Assembly: GCA_016213865.1 (NCBI GenBank)
Contig: JACQZL010000147.1
Span: 1 to 6,014, forward strand
Direction: 5' to 3'
Length of the DNA stretch: 6,014 bases
Source of the DNA: Candidatus Rifleibacteriota bacterium
Lineage (GTDB): Bacteria; UBP17; UBA6191; JACPRK01
This document shows, piece by piece, positions 1-5,232 of the stretch (position 1 is the stretch's first letter; each line of letters starts with the position of its first letter). The notes under the pieces are model-generated. The model was not told where the DNA came from. It was given only the letters and a program-made list of their open reading frames with translations, and did not search any database. Made by a program: the position numbers and the translations under genes.

Positions 1-875
1 ACCGTCAGCACGGCCAGGATGCTCCCCATGTAGAGGATGGCGCCCACCGTCGAGGCCAGCAGCGCCGCCCCGAACGATTGGTCGCCCACCGTCCGGCGGA
101 ACCAGTCGAAGCTCTCGGGCGATTGCTCTTGCAGCGTCTGGAGCATACCCAGGAGGAAGATGCCCAGGACGATCCGGGGCAGCAACCGCTTGACCAGGAA
201 CCAGCTCTTTCCGACCCACGCCCGGACATCCTCCCGGCTGAAGTAAAGCCGCAGGGTGACCAGCAACCCCGCCAGGTTGGCCCCCGCCCACGGCAGCTTC
301 ACGTTCCAGCCGAACTGCTCGACGGGCAAGAGCAGCGTCATCAGCAGCAGGAACGTGAAGAAGAAGAAGACCGGCCAGAACCCCCGGGCCTTCGCGCCGA
401 GAAGCGGCTGAGGCGGTGGAGGCGAGGCCTCTCTGGCCCGCCCGAACAGGCGCTCGAACACGAAGCCGAGGCAGATGGAGGTCACGATCACCGAGGCGAT
501 CACGCAACTCCCCATCCGGGGCCCCAGCAGGTAGAAGCCGTAGAACATCGAGATCAGATTGATGGAGGGTCCCGCGAACAGGAAGGTCACGGCCGGGCCC
601 AGCCCCGCTCCTTGCTCGTAGAACGCCGCGAAGAGCGGGATGATGCCGCAGGAGCAGACCGACAGCACCGCTCCGGCCACCGAGGCCACGGAGTAAGCCT
701 TGAGGCGGCTGGCCCGCGGGGACAGGTAGTCGACCACGACCGACTTGGGGACGAACACGCCCACGCCGCCGGCCACGAAGAACGCCGGGATGAAGGCCCC
801 GGAGAGCTTCCCGACGAGGTTCTCTTCCAGCGCTTTCAGGCCGCCGAGAGCCAGCTGCATTCCGAACTCGAGCAT
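1..875 (-). CDS. ArsP_1/DUF318-family (COG0701) permease, C-terminus cut by window edge
   Basis: A polytopic inner-membrane permease. 291 residues are visible and the frame runs off the left edge without a stop. The family signature is clear: CSCGIIPLF at residues 74-82 (vicinal C74 and C76), then GAGLGPA at 89-95 and FLFAGPSIN at 98-106. Hydrophobic segments lie at about 27-43, 62-82, 94-118, 123-140, 167-184, 233-246 and 268-291. A Pro-rich cytoplasmic-type linker (SPPPPQP, 151-157) separates the halves. The last visible segment (ASTVGAILYMGSILAVL) matches the start of the second internal repeat of these proteins, so perhaps a quarter to a third is missing. Some family members export organoarsenicals or are linked to metals; the substrate here is unknown. 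The usual motif is CSCT or CSCG before a V/I-PL, so this copy looks intact. I chose ATG at 875; ATG at 860 is an alternative, and neither has a good Shine-Dalgarno. It is divergent from the secreted-protein/thioredoxin pair, a typical neighbourhood for this family. Confidence 0.88.
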   Translation of the reverse strand, partial: MLEFGMQLALGGLKALEENLVGKLSGAFIPAFFVAGGVGVFVPKSVVVDYLSPRASRLKAYSVASVAGAVLSVCSCGIIPLFAAFYEQGAGLGPAVTFLFAGPSINLISMFYGFYLLGPRMGSCVIASVIVTSICLGFVFERLFGRAREASPPPPQPLLGAKARGFWPVFFFFTFLLLMTLLLPVEQFGWNVKLPWAGANLAGLLVTLRLYFSREDVRAWVGKSWFLVKRLLPRIVLGIFLLGMLQTLQEQSPESFDWFRRTVGDQSFGAALLASTVGAILYMGSILAVLT

Positions 876-884
876 CTCGAGGCC

Positions 885-913
885 AATATATTCCCCTGGC
901 GAGCAATTGGGAA
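885..913 (-). promoter_or_regulatory. candidate sigma-70 promoter of the permease
   Basis: On the minus strand, TTCCCA (913-908, 4/6 match to TTGACA) is followed after exactly 17 nt by TATATT (890-885, 5/6 match to TATAAT). The expected transcription start is near 878, only about 3 nt before the ATG at 875, so the message would be leaderless or nearly so. This agrees with the lack of a Shine-Dalgarno. If translation starts at 860 instead, the leader would be about 18 nt. Inferred from sequence only. Confidence 0.45.
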
Positions 914-971
914 CGGGGAGATAGGCGACACTGGCTCCCGGTGCCTTCCGGTGATCGGGCGCGAATCGCTG

Positions 972-977
972 TAGACT
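972..977 (+). promoter_or_regulatory. possible -10 box for a leaderless transcript
   Basis: TAGACT at 972-977 fits the TAnnnT pattern of -10 elements and lies 6 nt before the GTG start at 984, which is where transcription would begin. No convincing -35 is seen 16-18 nt upstream. A direct repeat CCGGTG lies at 938-943 and 948-953 and could be a regulator site. Weak evidence. Confidence 0.25.
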
Positions 978-983
978 GTCCTC

Positions 984-1757
984 GTGCGAACTTCGAGCCG
1001 CCTTGTGCTGCTGCTCTGGCTCGCCCTGATCGGGGCGCCGCCGGCCATGGCGTGCGATCCGGTGCTGCTGACGCTCCTGCGGGGCAAGAGCCGGCAGACC
1101 CAGTTCGACCGCTCGGTGGAGTCGATCAGCACCCGGCTCAACGACGTGGCGGCGCGGGCCAGGCTGGCGCAGTGGGAGCTGGGGGCTCGCCAGCTCGCCC
1201 AGGTAGAGCGCGACTGGGTCGGTCTGTACGGCAAGTTCTATCTCTCCAGGAACACGGATGCGCCGCGCTCCGAAGATTGGCAGGTCACTTTCGACGCGGT
1301 CTCGAAGCAACTGGGCCAGGTCGCCGGCTTCTACGCGAAGCGAGACTTCGAGGGGCTGCACCCGGTGGTCAAGGAGATCCAGGAGAGGCTGATCCGGTTC
1401 TACGAGGCGCGCACCGCCGACACGCCGCTGGCCCGGTTCGATCGGGCCCGGGCCGCCGCGCAGGCGTTCGTGAAGGCGGCCGCCGCCAGCCGGAGCACGA
1501 CGAGCGACCTGGGCGAGGCCTACCTGAACCTCCAGAAGCACGTCTCCGCCCTGCCGGTCGAGGCGAGCACCACTCGCGACGAGCTGTTCCGCCGGATGCG
1601 GGATTGCGGCCAGATGTTCCAGTCCGGCGAGCGGCAGGTGCGGCCGGCGGCCCCGGAGATCGAGAAGGTGCTGGAGCGCTACCGGCGGGAGACGCTGGCC
1701 AAGCTCTGGTTCGCGCCTCCGCCGGCGGTCTCCGGAGGGAAGTCGAGCAAACCATGA
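984..1757 (+). CDS. secreted alpha-helical protein of unknown function
   Basis: 257 residues, family not recognised. Residues 1-23 form a signal peptide: basic start (R2, R6), hydrophobic core LVLLLWLALIG, then APPAMA before C24. AMA-C fits signal peptidase I; it is a poor lipobox because position -3 is Ala and -2 is Met, though a lipoprotein is not excluded. The mature part is almost all amphipathic helix, rich in Ala, Arg and Glu. It has two similar-looking halves (about 40-145 and 150-245), suggesting paired helical bundles. Only two cysteines occur in the mature chain (C24 and C208), which could form a disulfide. No CxxCH heme motif and no His-rich metal site is visible. GTG at 984 is the first start after an in-frame TAG at 972 and has no Shine-Dalgarno. 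The stop overlaps the next gene's ATG (ATGA), so the two are co-translated. Its position opposite the permease suggests a periplasmic accessory of that transport system; this is inference. Confidence 0.75.
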   Translation: MRTSSRLVLLLWLALIGAPPAMACDPVLLTLLRGKSRQTQFDRSVESISTRLNDVAARARLAQWELGARQLAQVERDWVGLYGKFYLSRNTDAPRSEDWQVTFDAVSKQLGQVAGFYAKRDFEGLHPVVKEIQERLIRFYEARTADTPLARFDRARAAAQAFVKAAAASRSTTSDLGEAYLNLQKHVSALPVEASTTRDELFRRMRDCGQMFQSGERQVRPAAPEIEKVLERYRRETLAKLWFAPPPAVSGGKSSKP

Positions 1758-2014
1758 AGATCATCGTTTTCGGGAGTGCCAGGGTCGACTGCGAGGATTG
1801 CCGGGCGGCCGAGCGCATGGTCGAGGAGCTGATCGCGCCGTGGGGGGCGGAGGTCGAGTACCGCAAGTGCGTGGTCAACACGCAGGAAGCGAAGCAGTAC
1901 CGGATCATGATCACGCCCTCCATCGTGGTGAACGGCAAGGTCGTCACGCACGGGGCGGTCCCCGACCGGGATCAGCTGCGCCAGTTCCTCGAGGCCGAGC
2001 GAACGGCGAAGTAG
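1754..2014 (+). CDS. mini-thioredoxin, redox-active disulfide (MTH895-like / thioredoxin_3) protein
   Basis: An 86-residue thioredoxin-fold protein without a signal peptide, hence cytoplasmic. It opens with beta strand MKIIVFGSA, then the active site C13-E-D-C16 at the head of a helix (RAAERMVEEL). The cis-proline loop ITPSIVVNGKVV follows, with T54-P55, and the chain ends in a helix (DRDQLRQFLEAE). An additional cysteine is C39. The length fits the small archaeal/bacterial redox-active disulfide proteins, which are shorter than classic thioredoxin (about 105 residues) and lack its WCGPC. Such proteins are commonly encoded next to ArsP_1/DUF318 permeases and are thought to reduce or deliver thiol-bound substrate, which is consistent with the divergent permease here. 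The ATG overlaps the upstream TGA by 4 bp. GGAGGG at 1734-1739 lies 14 nt upstream, slightly far, so translational coupling probably matters. The frame is open far upstream, but a longer product would lack any family match before M1. Confidence 0.88.
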   Translation: MKIIVFGSARVDCEDCRAAERMVEELIAPWGAEVEYRKCVVNTQEAKQYRIMITPSIVVNGKVVTHGAVPDRDQLRQFLEAERTAK

Positions 2015-2032
2015 CCCCGGCCGGGCATTCAT

Positions 2033-2060
2033 GCCTCGCGCCTCGAGCCTCGAGCCTCGC
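2033..2060. repeat. four tandem heptamers GCCTCG(A/C)
   Basis: Four head-to-tail copies of a 7-nt unit, in the order C, A, A, C at the seventh base, lie just after the thioredoxin gene. The CTCGAG junctions make the array partly self-complementary. Intergenic heptamer arrays of this kind can vary in copy number. The function is unknown. Confidence 0.7.
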
Positions 2061-2061
2061 A

Positions 2062-2093
2062 ACATCAGACTCGTAGGAGTCGTAGTGTGATGT
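2062..2093. repeat. interrupted inverted repeat ACATCA-GACTC / GAGTC-TGATGT
   Basis: ACATCA (2062-2067) and GACTC (2068-2072) pair with GAGTC (2077-2081) and TGATGT (2088-2093). The loop is GTAG and there is a 6-nt bulge (GTAGTG) on the right arm. TCGTAG is also directly repeated (2071-2076, 2080-2085). No T-run follows, so it is not a standard intrinsic terminator. It could be the 3' end structure of the upstream operon or a protein-binding site ahead of the promoter at 2117. Confidence 0.55.
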
Positions 2094-2116
2094 GAGCTGC
2101 TCTGCTTCTTGCCGGA

Positions 2117-2145
2117 TTGACGATCCCTGGAGGCCTCCCTATACT
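2117..2145 (+). promoter_or_regulatory. strong sigma-70 promoter with palindrome in the spacer
   Basis: TTGACG (2117-2122, 5/6 to consensus) and TATACT (2140-2145, 5/6) are separated by exactly 17 bp. Transcription should begin near 2152, giving a leader of about 35 nt before the ATG at 2187. The spacer contains GGAGGCCTCC (2129-2138), a perfect 10-bp palindrome that could be an operator for a repressor; that role is inferred. Confidence 0.8.
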
Positions 2146-2171
2146 CATCGCTGAGGGCAAAAGGCAGCCTC

Positions 2172-2178
2172 GGAGGAG
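2172..2178 (+). promoter_or_regulatory. ribosome-binding site GGAGGAG
   Basis: GGAGGAG lies upstream of the ATG at 2187, with 10 nt between GGAGG and the start. It selects this ATG over the in-frame ATGs at codons 7 and 12. Confidence 0.8.
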
Positions 2179-2186
2179 ATGACTTC

Positions 2187-3347
2187 ATGCGGTACTCGAG
2201 CTTGATGACCCACAGGAAGATGTTGCGAACGCTTGCAGCACTGGTGCTCGTCGCGTTCCTGGGGTTCGCCACGGCTGCGCCTGCCCAGGCCGGAATCCTG
2301 GACACGATCAAGGGCTTCTTCGGGAAGGCCACCGATACCGTCAAGGGCTGGTTCTCCGGCGGCGGCGAGAAGGAGTTCGTCAAGCTGCTCGAGCAGACGG
2401 CCCAGTCCCAGCAAGCGCTCTCGGACAAGCAGACCGCCTTGATGGGGCTCGTCCAGCAGCGCGGCGAGAAGCCGCCCGACGCGACCACCAACGAACGTCT
2501 GAACGACATCGCGCAGGCCTCCCGACAGAACGAGGCGCTCTATCTCTCGGTGCTCAAGGCCCGCGACGAACTCTCGAAGAACAAGAAAGACATCACGAAG
2601 TACCAGGATGCCCTGACCAAGATCACCGAGCAGCAGAACGCGCTCGAACAGCAGTACCAGGAAATCCAGAACTTCAACCGCAAGACCGGCGCGTTCACGC
2701 CACCCGCCACGATCGCCTCGGCCACGAACAAGGCCACCGTGGGAGCCGGAGGCGAGCCCAACTGGCAGGACGCCCAGGTCCAGGGTTTCATCGACGAGTA
2801 CCTGGGTGGGGTGGGCCTCACCGAGTGGGGCCAGTACATCGCCCCCGGCGCCCAGCTCGCCGGCCCGCCCGACCACGGCTCCAAGCAGCGGCACGAGTGG
2901 GTCTGGGAGAACATGCAGGCCAAGAGCGTCGGCTCCAACATGACCCTCTGCGAGTACGTCAAGGCACGCATGGGAGGCCAGTCGCCGGTCCTCAAGCCGA
3001 TCGACGAGAAGCCCTCCTTCGTCGGCTCGCCCTCGACGGCCACCATCGCCGCCAGCAACTACACCCCGCAGCCGGCTGTCGTGAACACGGCCGCCCAGGT
3101 CGAGACCGCCCCGCAGGCCGCCTCCACCGACAGCCAGTACACGATCACCGAACTCAAAGACGTCGTGGATCAGGAGAAGGCCATCGTGGCCTCGATCCAG
3201 CAGCTCAACGCCGACGGTCAGGGCAACAGCGAGCAGGCCCAGAAGCTCTACGAGAGCCTGAAGGCGATCCAGTCGCGCAAGAACGACCTGATGAAGCAGC
3301 AGAGCAGCGGCACCGACGCGGCGGGCTCCATCACGACCCCGCGCTGA
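2187..3347 (+). CDS. exported coiled-coil protein of unknown function
   Basis: 386 residues, family not recognised. It begins with an extended signal peptide: basic MRYSSLMTHRKMLR, hydrophobic LAALVLVAFLGFATA, and cleavage expected after APAQA (residue 35). A short amphipathic segment (GILDTIKGFFGKATDTVKGWF, about 36-56) follows. Residues about 62-165 are Gln/Lys/Glu-rich, with heptad-like helices predicted as coiled coil. A compact segment at about 190-265 has Trp193, Trp214, Trp238, Trp240 and the only cysteine (C255), and may be a small globular domain. A Pro/Ala/Thr-rich linker (about 266-315) leads to a second helical coil (318-372) and a polar tail. It is therefore probably periplasmic or surface-associated, perhaps a spacer or scaffold. 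No catalytic motif, beta-barrel or anchor (LPxTG, lipobox) is visible. It has its own promoter and terminator, so it is a single-gene unit. The strong promoter and ribosome-binding site suggest good expression. The reading frame is certain; the function is not. Confidence 0.85.
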   Translation: MRYSSLMTHRKMLRTLAALVLVAFLGFATAAPAQAGILDTIKGFFGKATDTVKGWFSGGGEKEFVKLLEQTAQSQQALSDKQTALMGLVQQRGEKPPDATTNERLNDIAQASRQNEALYLSVLKARDELSKNKKDITKYQDALTKITEQQNALEQQYQEIQNFNRKTGAFTPPATIASATNKATVGAGGEPNWQDAQVQGFIDEYLGGVGLTEWGQYIAPGAQLAGPPDHGSKQRHEWVWENMQAKSVGSNMTLCEYVKARMGGQSPVLKPIDEKPSFVGSPSTATIAASNYTPQPAVVNTAAQVETAPQAASTDSQYTITELKDVVDQEKAIVASIQQLNADGQGNSEQAQKLYESLKAIQSRKNDLMKQQSSGTDAAGSITTPR

Positions 3348-3371
3348 GAAGCTTCCCCCCGAATCGATCGT

Positions 3372-3405
3372 AAACCCGGCCGCCCAGGCGACCGGGTTTC
3401 TTCTT
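3372..3405 (+). terminator. Rho-independent terminator
   Basis: AAACCCGG (3372-3379) pairs with CCGGGTTT (3392-3399), with further inner pairing CGC/GCG around a small loop. It is followed by TTTCTTCTT. It lies 24 nt after the stop of the coiled-coil protein gene. On the minus strand the stem is followed only by TTTAC, so it would be a weak terminator for the convergent small gene. Confidence 0.88.
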
Positions 3406-3435
3406 GCTCGTCAGCAACCGAGGGGGAGGCGCCGA

Positions 3436-3633
3436 TCAGCGTTTGCTGCGCTTGTCGTCCTGCCCCGAAGCGTTCGCCGCCCCGTCGCAGCCGTGCAGCT
3501 GCAGCAACGCGCGGGCCTGACTGAAGTTACCCGCCTCGATCTCACGGTAGACCTGCGTGAAGATGTTCTCGGGGCACAACAGCATCTCGGAGAACCCGAG
3601 CCCCTTGGGATTCGACCAGTTCGTGCGCTTCAT
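3436..3633 (-). CDS. small hypothetical protein, 65 residues
   Basis: A 65-residue protein that I do not recognise. ATG at 3633 is chosen because GGAGGG (complement of 3642-3647) lies 8 nt upstream, an ideal Shine-Dalgarno. The frame stays open to 3768, but the residues upstream look like random high-GC translation. It starts polar (MKRTNWSNPKG), then has MLLCPENIFTQVYREIEAG and NFSQARALLQLHG, which look like two short helices, and ends in a charged tail (DDKRSKR). Cysteines are C20 and C49. The segment after residue 20 resembles a helix-turn-helix hairpin repeat of the TPR kind (acidic turn, then Ala/Leu helix), but it is too short to assign. No signal peptide. It is convergent with the coiled-coil gene and lies about 310 bp downstream of the HisD-like gene on the same strand. 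It is probably cytoplasmic. Confidence 0.6.
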   Translation of the reverse strand: MKRTNWSNPKGLGFSEMLLCPENIFTQVYREIEAGNFSQARALLQLHGCDGAANASGQDDKRSKR

Positions 3634-3641
3634 CGTCCTCG

Positions 3642-3647
3642 CCCTCC
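3642..3647 (-). promoter_or_regulatory. ribosome-binding site of the 65-residue gene
   Basis: GGAGGG on the minus strand, 8 nt before the ATG at 3633. It supports the short start rather than the longer open frame. Confidence 0.65.
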
Positions 3648-3734
3648 CTGATCCTGTTGGCCACCTCCACCCGAACTGCAAGCAACTCCAGTACCAGTAT
3701 CGGCAGGATCCACCGGTCAGGACAGGACCGCCGA

Positions 3735-3920
3735 CTCTTCGGGCGAGATTGTCGGAAGAGCGTTCCAAGAGCCGGCGCCGCCTCCGTTCGGTCCGGTGCA
3801 GGGTGAAGCAATTCGACCGCGCCGGCGACAGCCCGGTCGAACGGCCCGATCGGGGACGCTGGCCCCGGAACCCGTGCCGGAGTTCTGCCCCTGGCAGGGG
3901 TTCGGGGACAGCCTCCCCGA
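3735..3920 (-). other. non-coding stretch dense in inverted repeats
   Basis: The stretch from 3634 to 3942 has no convincing gene; the open frames across it overlap real genes or have low-complexity Arg/Pro/Gly content. It holds, read on the minus strand: TCGGGGA/TCCCCGA (3902-3908 with 3914-3920, 5-nt loop); CCCCGGAACCC/GGGTTCGGGG (3863-3873 with 3898-3907, one bulged base); the palindrome CCCGATCGGG (3845-3854); TTCGACCG/CGGTCGAA (3812-3819 with 3834-3841, 14-nt loop); and CTCTTC/GAAGAG (3735-3740 with 3755-3760). The first two share bases 3902-3907 and cannot form together. It could be a structured 3' end of the dnaE/HisD-like transcript, a leader of the 65-residue gene, or an independent RNA. 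High GC makes some pairing expected by chance. Confidence 0.45.
3902..3920 (-). terminator. possible weak terminator or 3' stabilising hairpin after the HisD-like gene
   Basis: A perfect 7-bp stem (TCGGGGA/TCCCCGA) with a 5-nt loop begins 23 nt after the HisD-like stop. No U-tract follows on the minus strand, so intrinsic termination is doubtful. It may act as an RNA 3' stabiliser or a Rho-assisted end. Confidence 0.3.
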
Positions 3921-3942
3921 CCGGCCATCTGAGTTCAATCCC

Positions 3943-5232
3943 TCAGCTCAGCCGCACCCGGATGCTGCGCGAGTGCAGCGGGAGTTGCTCCTGCTTGGTC
4001 AGGATCTCCATGCTGCGGCTGATCGACTTGACCTTGCGCTTCGAGTAGAAGACCAGGCCCGAGCGCTTCATGAAGTCGAGCACGTCCAGCGGTGAGCTGA
4101 ACCGCAGCATCGGGCCGGAGGGCGACACGGTGGAGGCGCTGGCGAAGTACTGATCCAGGGCCGCGGGCGTGTCCTCGCCCAACGTGATGATGCCGGCGTT
4201 GGCGATCGAGCTGAGCAACTCCAGCGGATGCTCGACGAAGAGGTTCAGGTGCCTGACCGGGTGCAGGTTGGCAAGGTCGATCGCCTCGGCGAGCGAACGG
4301 GTGAGCACGATGGCGCCGGCCCGATCGAGCTGCTGGCGCTGGGGGTCGGCCGCCGAGCCGGCCAGCTTGCTGATCTCTTCCATGACCTCATTGGCGGTCA
4401 CGACCGAGGGCGTCACCACGGTGACGCGCCGCAGCGCGGGATCCTCGGTCAGGCAGACCACGTCCGCCGCGACGTAGGCCGGGTTTGCGGTCGCGTCGGC
4501 GACGATCATGGTGTCGGACTCGGCCGACAGGAATTTGGTGCCCACGTTCTGGCCGACGACCAGCGTGGCGGTCTGGACCGCTCGGCCGCCCTGGGCGACG
4601 ATCTTGTCGACGCGGGGCACCGTCTCGGTGCCTCTCGCGAAGGCGAAGATCGCGCAGACCTCGGGCAGGCAGTAGATCTTCTCGACCCCCATCTGCGCCG
4701 CGGTCCAGAACAGCAGCGGATCGGGCTCCTTCATCGTGTCGGAGCCAGGGATGTTCAGGTAGATGAGCCCGACCCTGGCGGCCCGGACCGGGGCCAGGTA
4801 CATCATCAAGCCGGCCGGCGAGAAGCGCCAGTTCCTGGGCAGGCAGATGGCAACCCGCTCGATCGAGGTGAACTGTTGACCGGTGATCTCGCCGTAGGTC
4901 CCGGTGCTGAACCAGCTCACCGGCACCTGCCGGCGGTGGTAGCCCATGATGTCGCGTTTGGTGCGGTTGAGCGCCTGCAGGTAGCTGGCGTCCATCTCGC
5001 TGATCCGCTTGCGCAACCTGCGGGCGTCGATCTCCCAGGTCATCCGCTCGGGATCGCGGTTCTCCTGGGCGAGGTATTCGCGGACCGCTCCGTCGCCGTA
5101 GCTGCGGATGTTGCCGTACTGGATGGCCAGGTTCGGGGCCTCGATGAGGAAGGCCTCGAGCGGATCGGGCTGCCCGAGCAGCGCTTCGATCTCCTTCGCC
5201 GCGTCCTTGCGCCAGGTCTCGATCAACTTCAT
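3943..5232 (-). CDS. histidinol dehydrogenase-fold protein lacking most HisD active-site residues
   Basis: 429 residues, full HisD length (E. coli HisD 434). The match runs end to end. GDGAVREY (46-53) matches the N-terminal helix region. GTETVPRVDKI (201-211) corresponds to GTESVPKVDKI, and SDTMIVADATANPAYVAADVV to SEVLVIADSGATPDFVASDLL. ANAGIITLG fits the SAGSVFLG strand. By alignment from memory, however, key HisD residues are changed: zinc ligands Gln259, His262 and Asp360 become L261, D264 and Q361; catalytic Glu326 becomes R327; substrate His367 becomes T368. Only His327 (H328) and His419 (H420) are kept. The signatures GPGN and AGPSE read AQGG and SAESD. It is therefore unlikely to oxidise histidinol by the known zinc-dependent route and should not be called hisD. 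It may be a pseudoenzyme or use another substrate. No signal peptide. ATG at 5232 overlaps the dnaE stop (ATGA), implying translational coupling. Confidence 0.85.
   Translation of the reverse strand: MKLIETWRKDAAKEIEALLGQPDPLEAFLIEAPNLAIQYGNIRSYGDGAVREYLAQENRDPERMTWEIDARRLRKRISEMDASYLQALNRTKRDIMGYHRRQVPVSWFSTGTYGEITGQQFTSIERVAICLPRNWRFSPAGLMMYLAPVRAARVGLIYLNIPGSDTMKEPDPLLFWTAAQMGVEKIYCLPEVCAIFAFARGTETVPRVDKIVAQGGRAVQTATLVVGQNVGTKFLSAESDTMIVADATANPAYVAADVVCLTEDPALRRVTVVTPSVVTANEVMEEISKLAGSAADPQRQQLDRAGAIVLTRSLAEAIDLANLHPVRHLNLFVEHPLELLSSIANAGIITLGEDTPAALDQYFASASTVSPSGPMLRFSSPLDVLDFMKRSGLVFYSKRKVKSISRSMEILTKQEQLPLHSRSIRVRLS

Noticed and set aside
78..974. Long plus-strand open frame (298 codons) at the left end
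   Set aside because: It is antisense to the permease, whose motifs are unmistakable. The translation is His/Glu/Arg/Gln-rich with no domain, as expected from the complement of a high-GC gene.
941..1753. Upstream in-frame extension of the thioredoxin gene
   Set aside because: It overlaps the secreted-protein gene in another frame. The thioredoxin fold begins at MKIIVFG with an ATGA overlap, and the extension is Gly/Ala/Arg-rich without a family match.
3542..3928. Minus-strand open frame of 128 codons and overlapping frames in 3557-4095
   Set aside because: They overlap the small gene or the HisD-like gene in other frames, lack ribosome-binding sites and have Arg/Pro-rich random content.
3845..3945. 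Possible tRNA or other known RNA in the structured stretch
   Set aside because: No tRNA T-arm consensus or cloverleaf could be laid out; only isolated hairpins are present.
3943..5232. Calling this gene hisD (histidine biosynthesis)
   Set aside because: Fold and length agree, but most zinc ligands and the catalytic Glu are replaced and there are no his neighbours, so the symbol would mislead.
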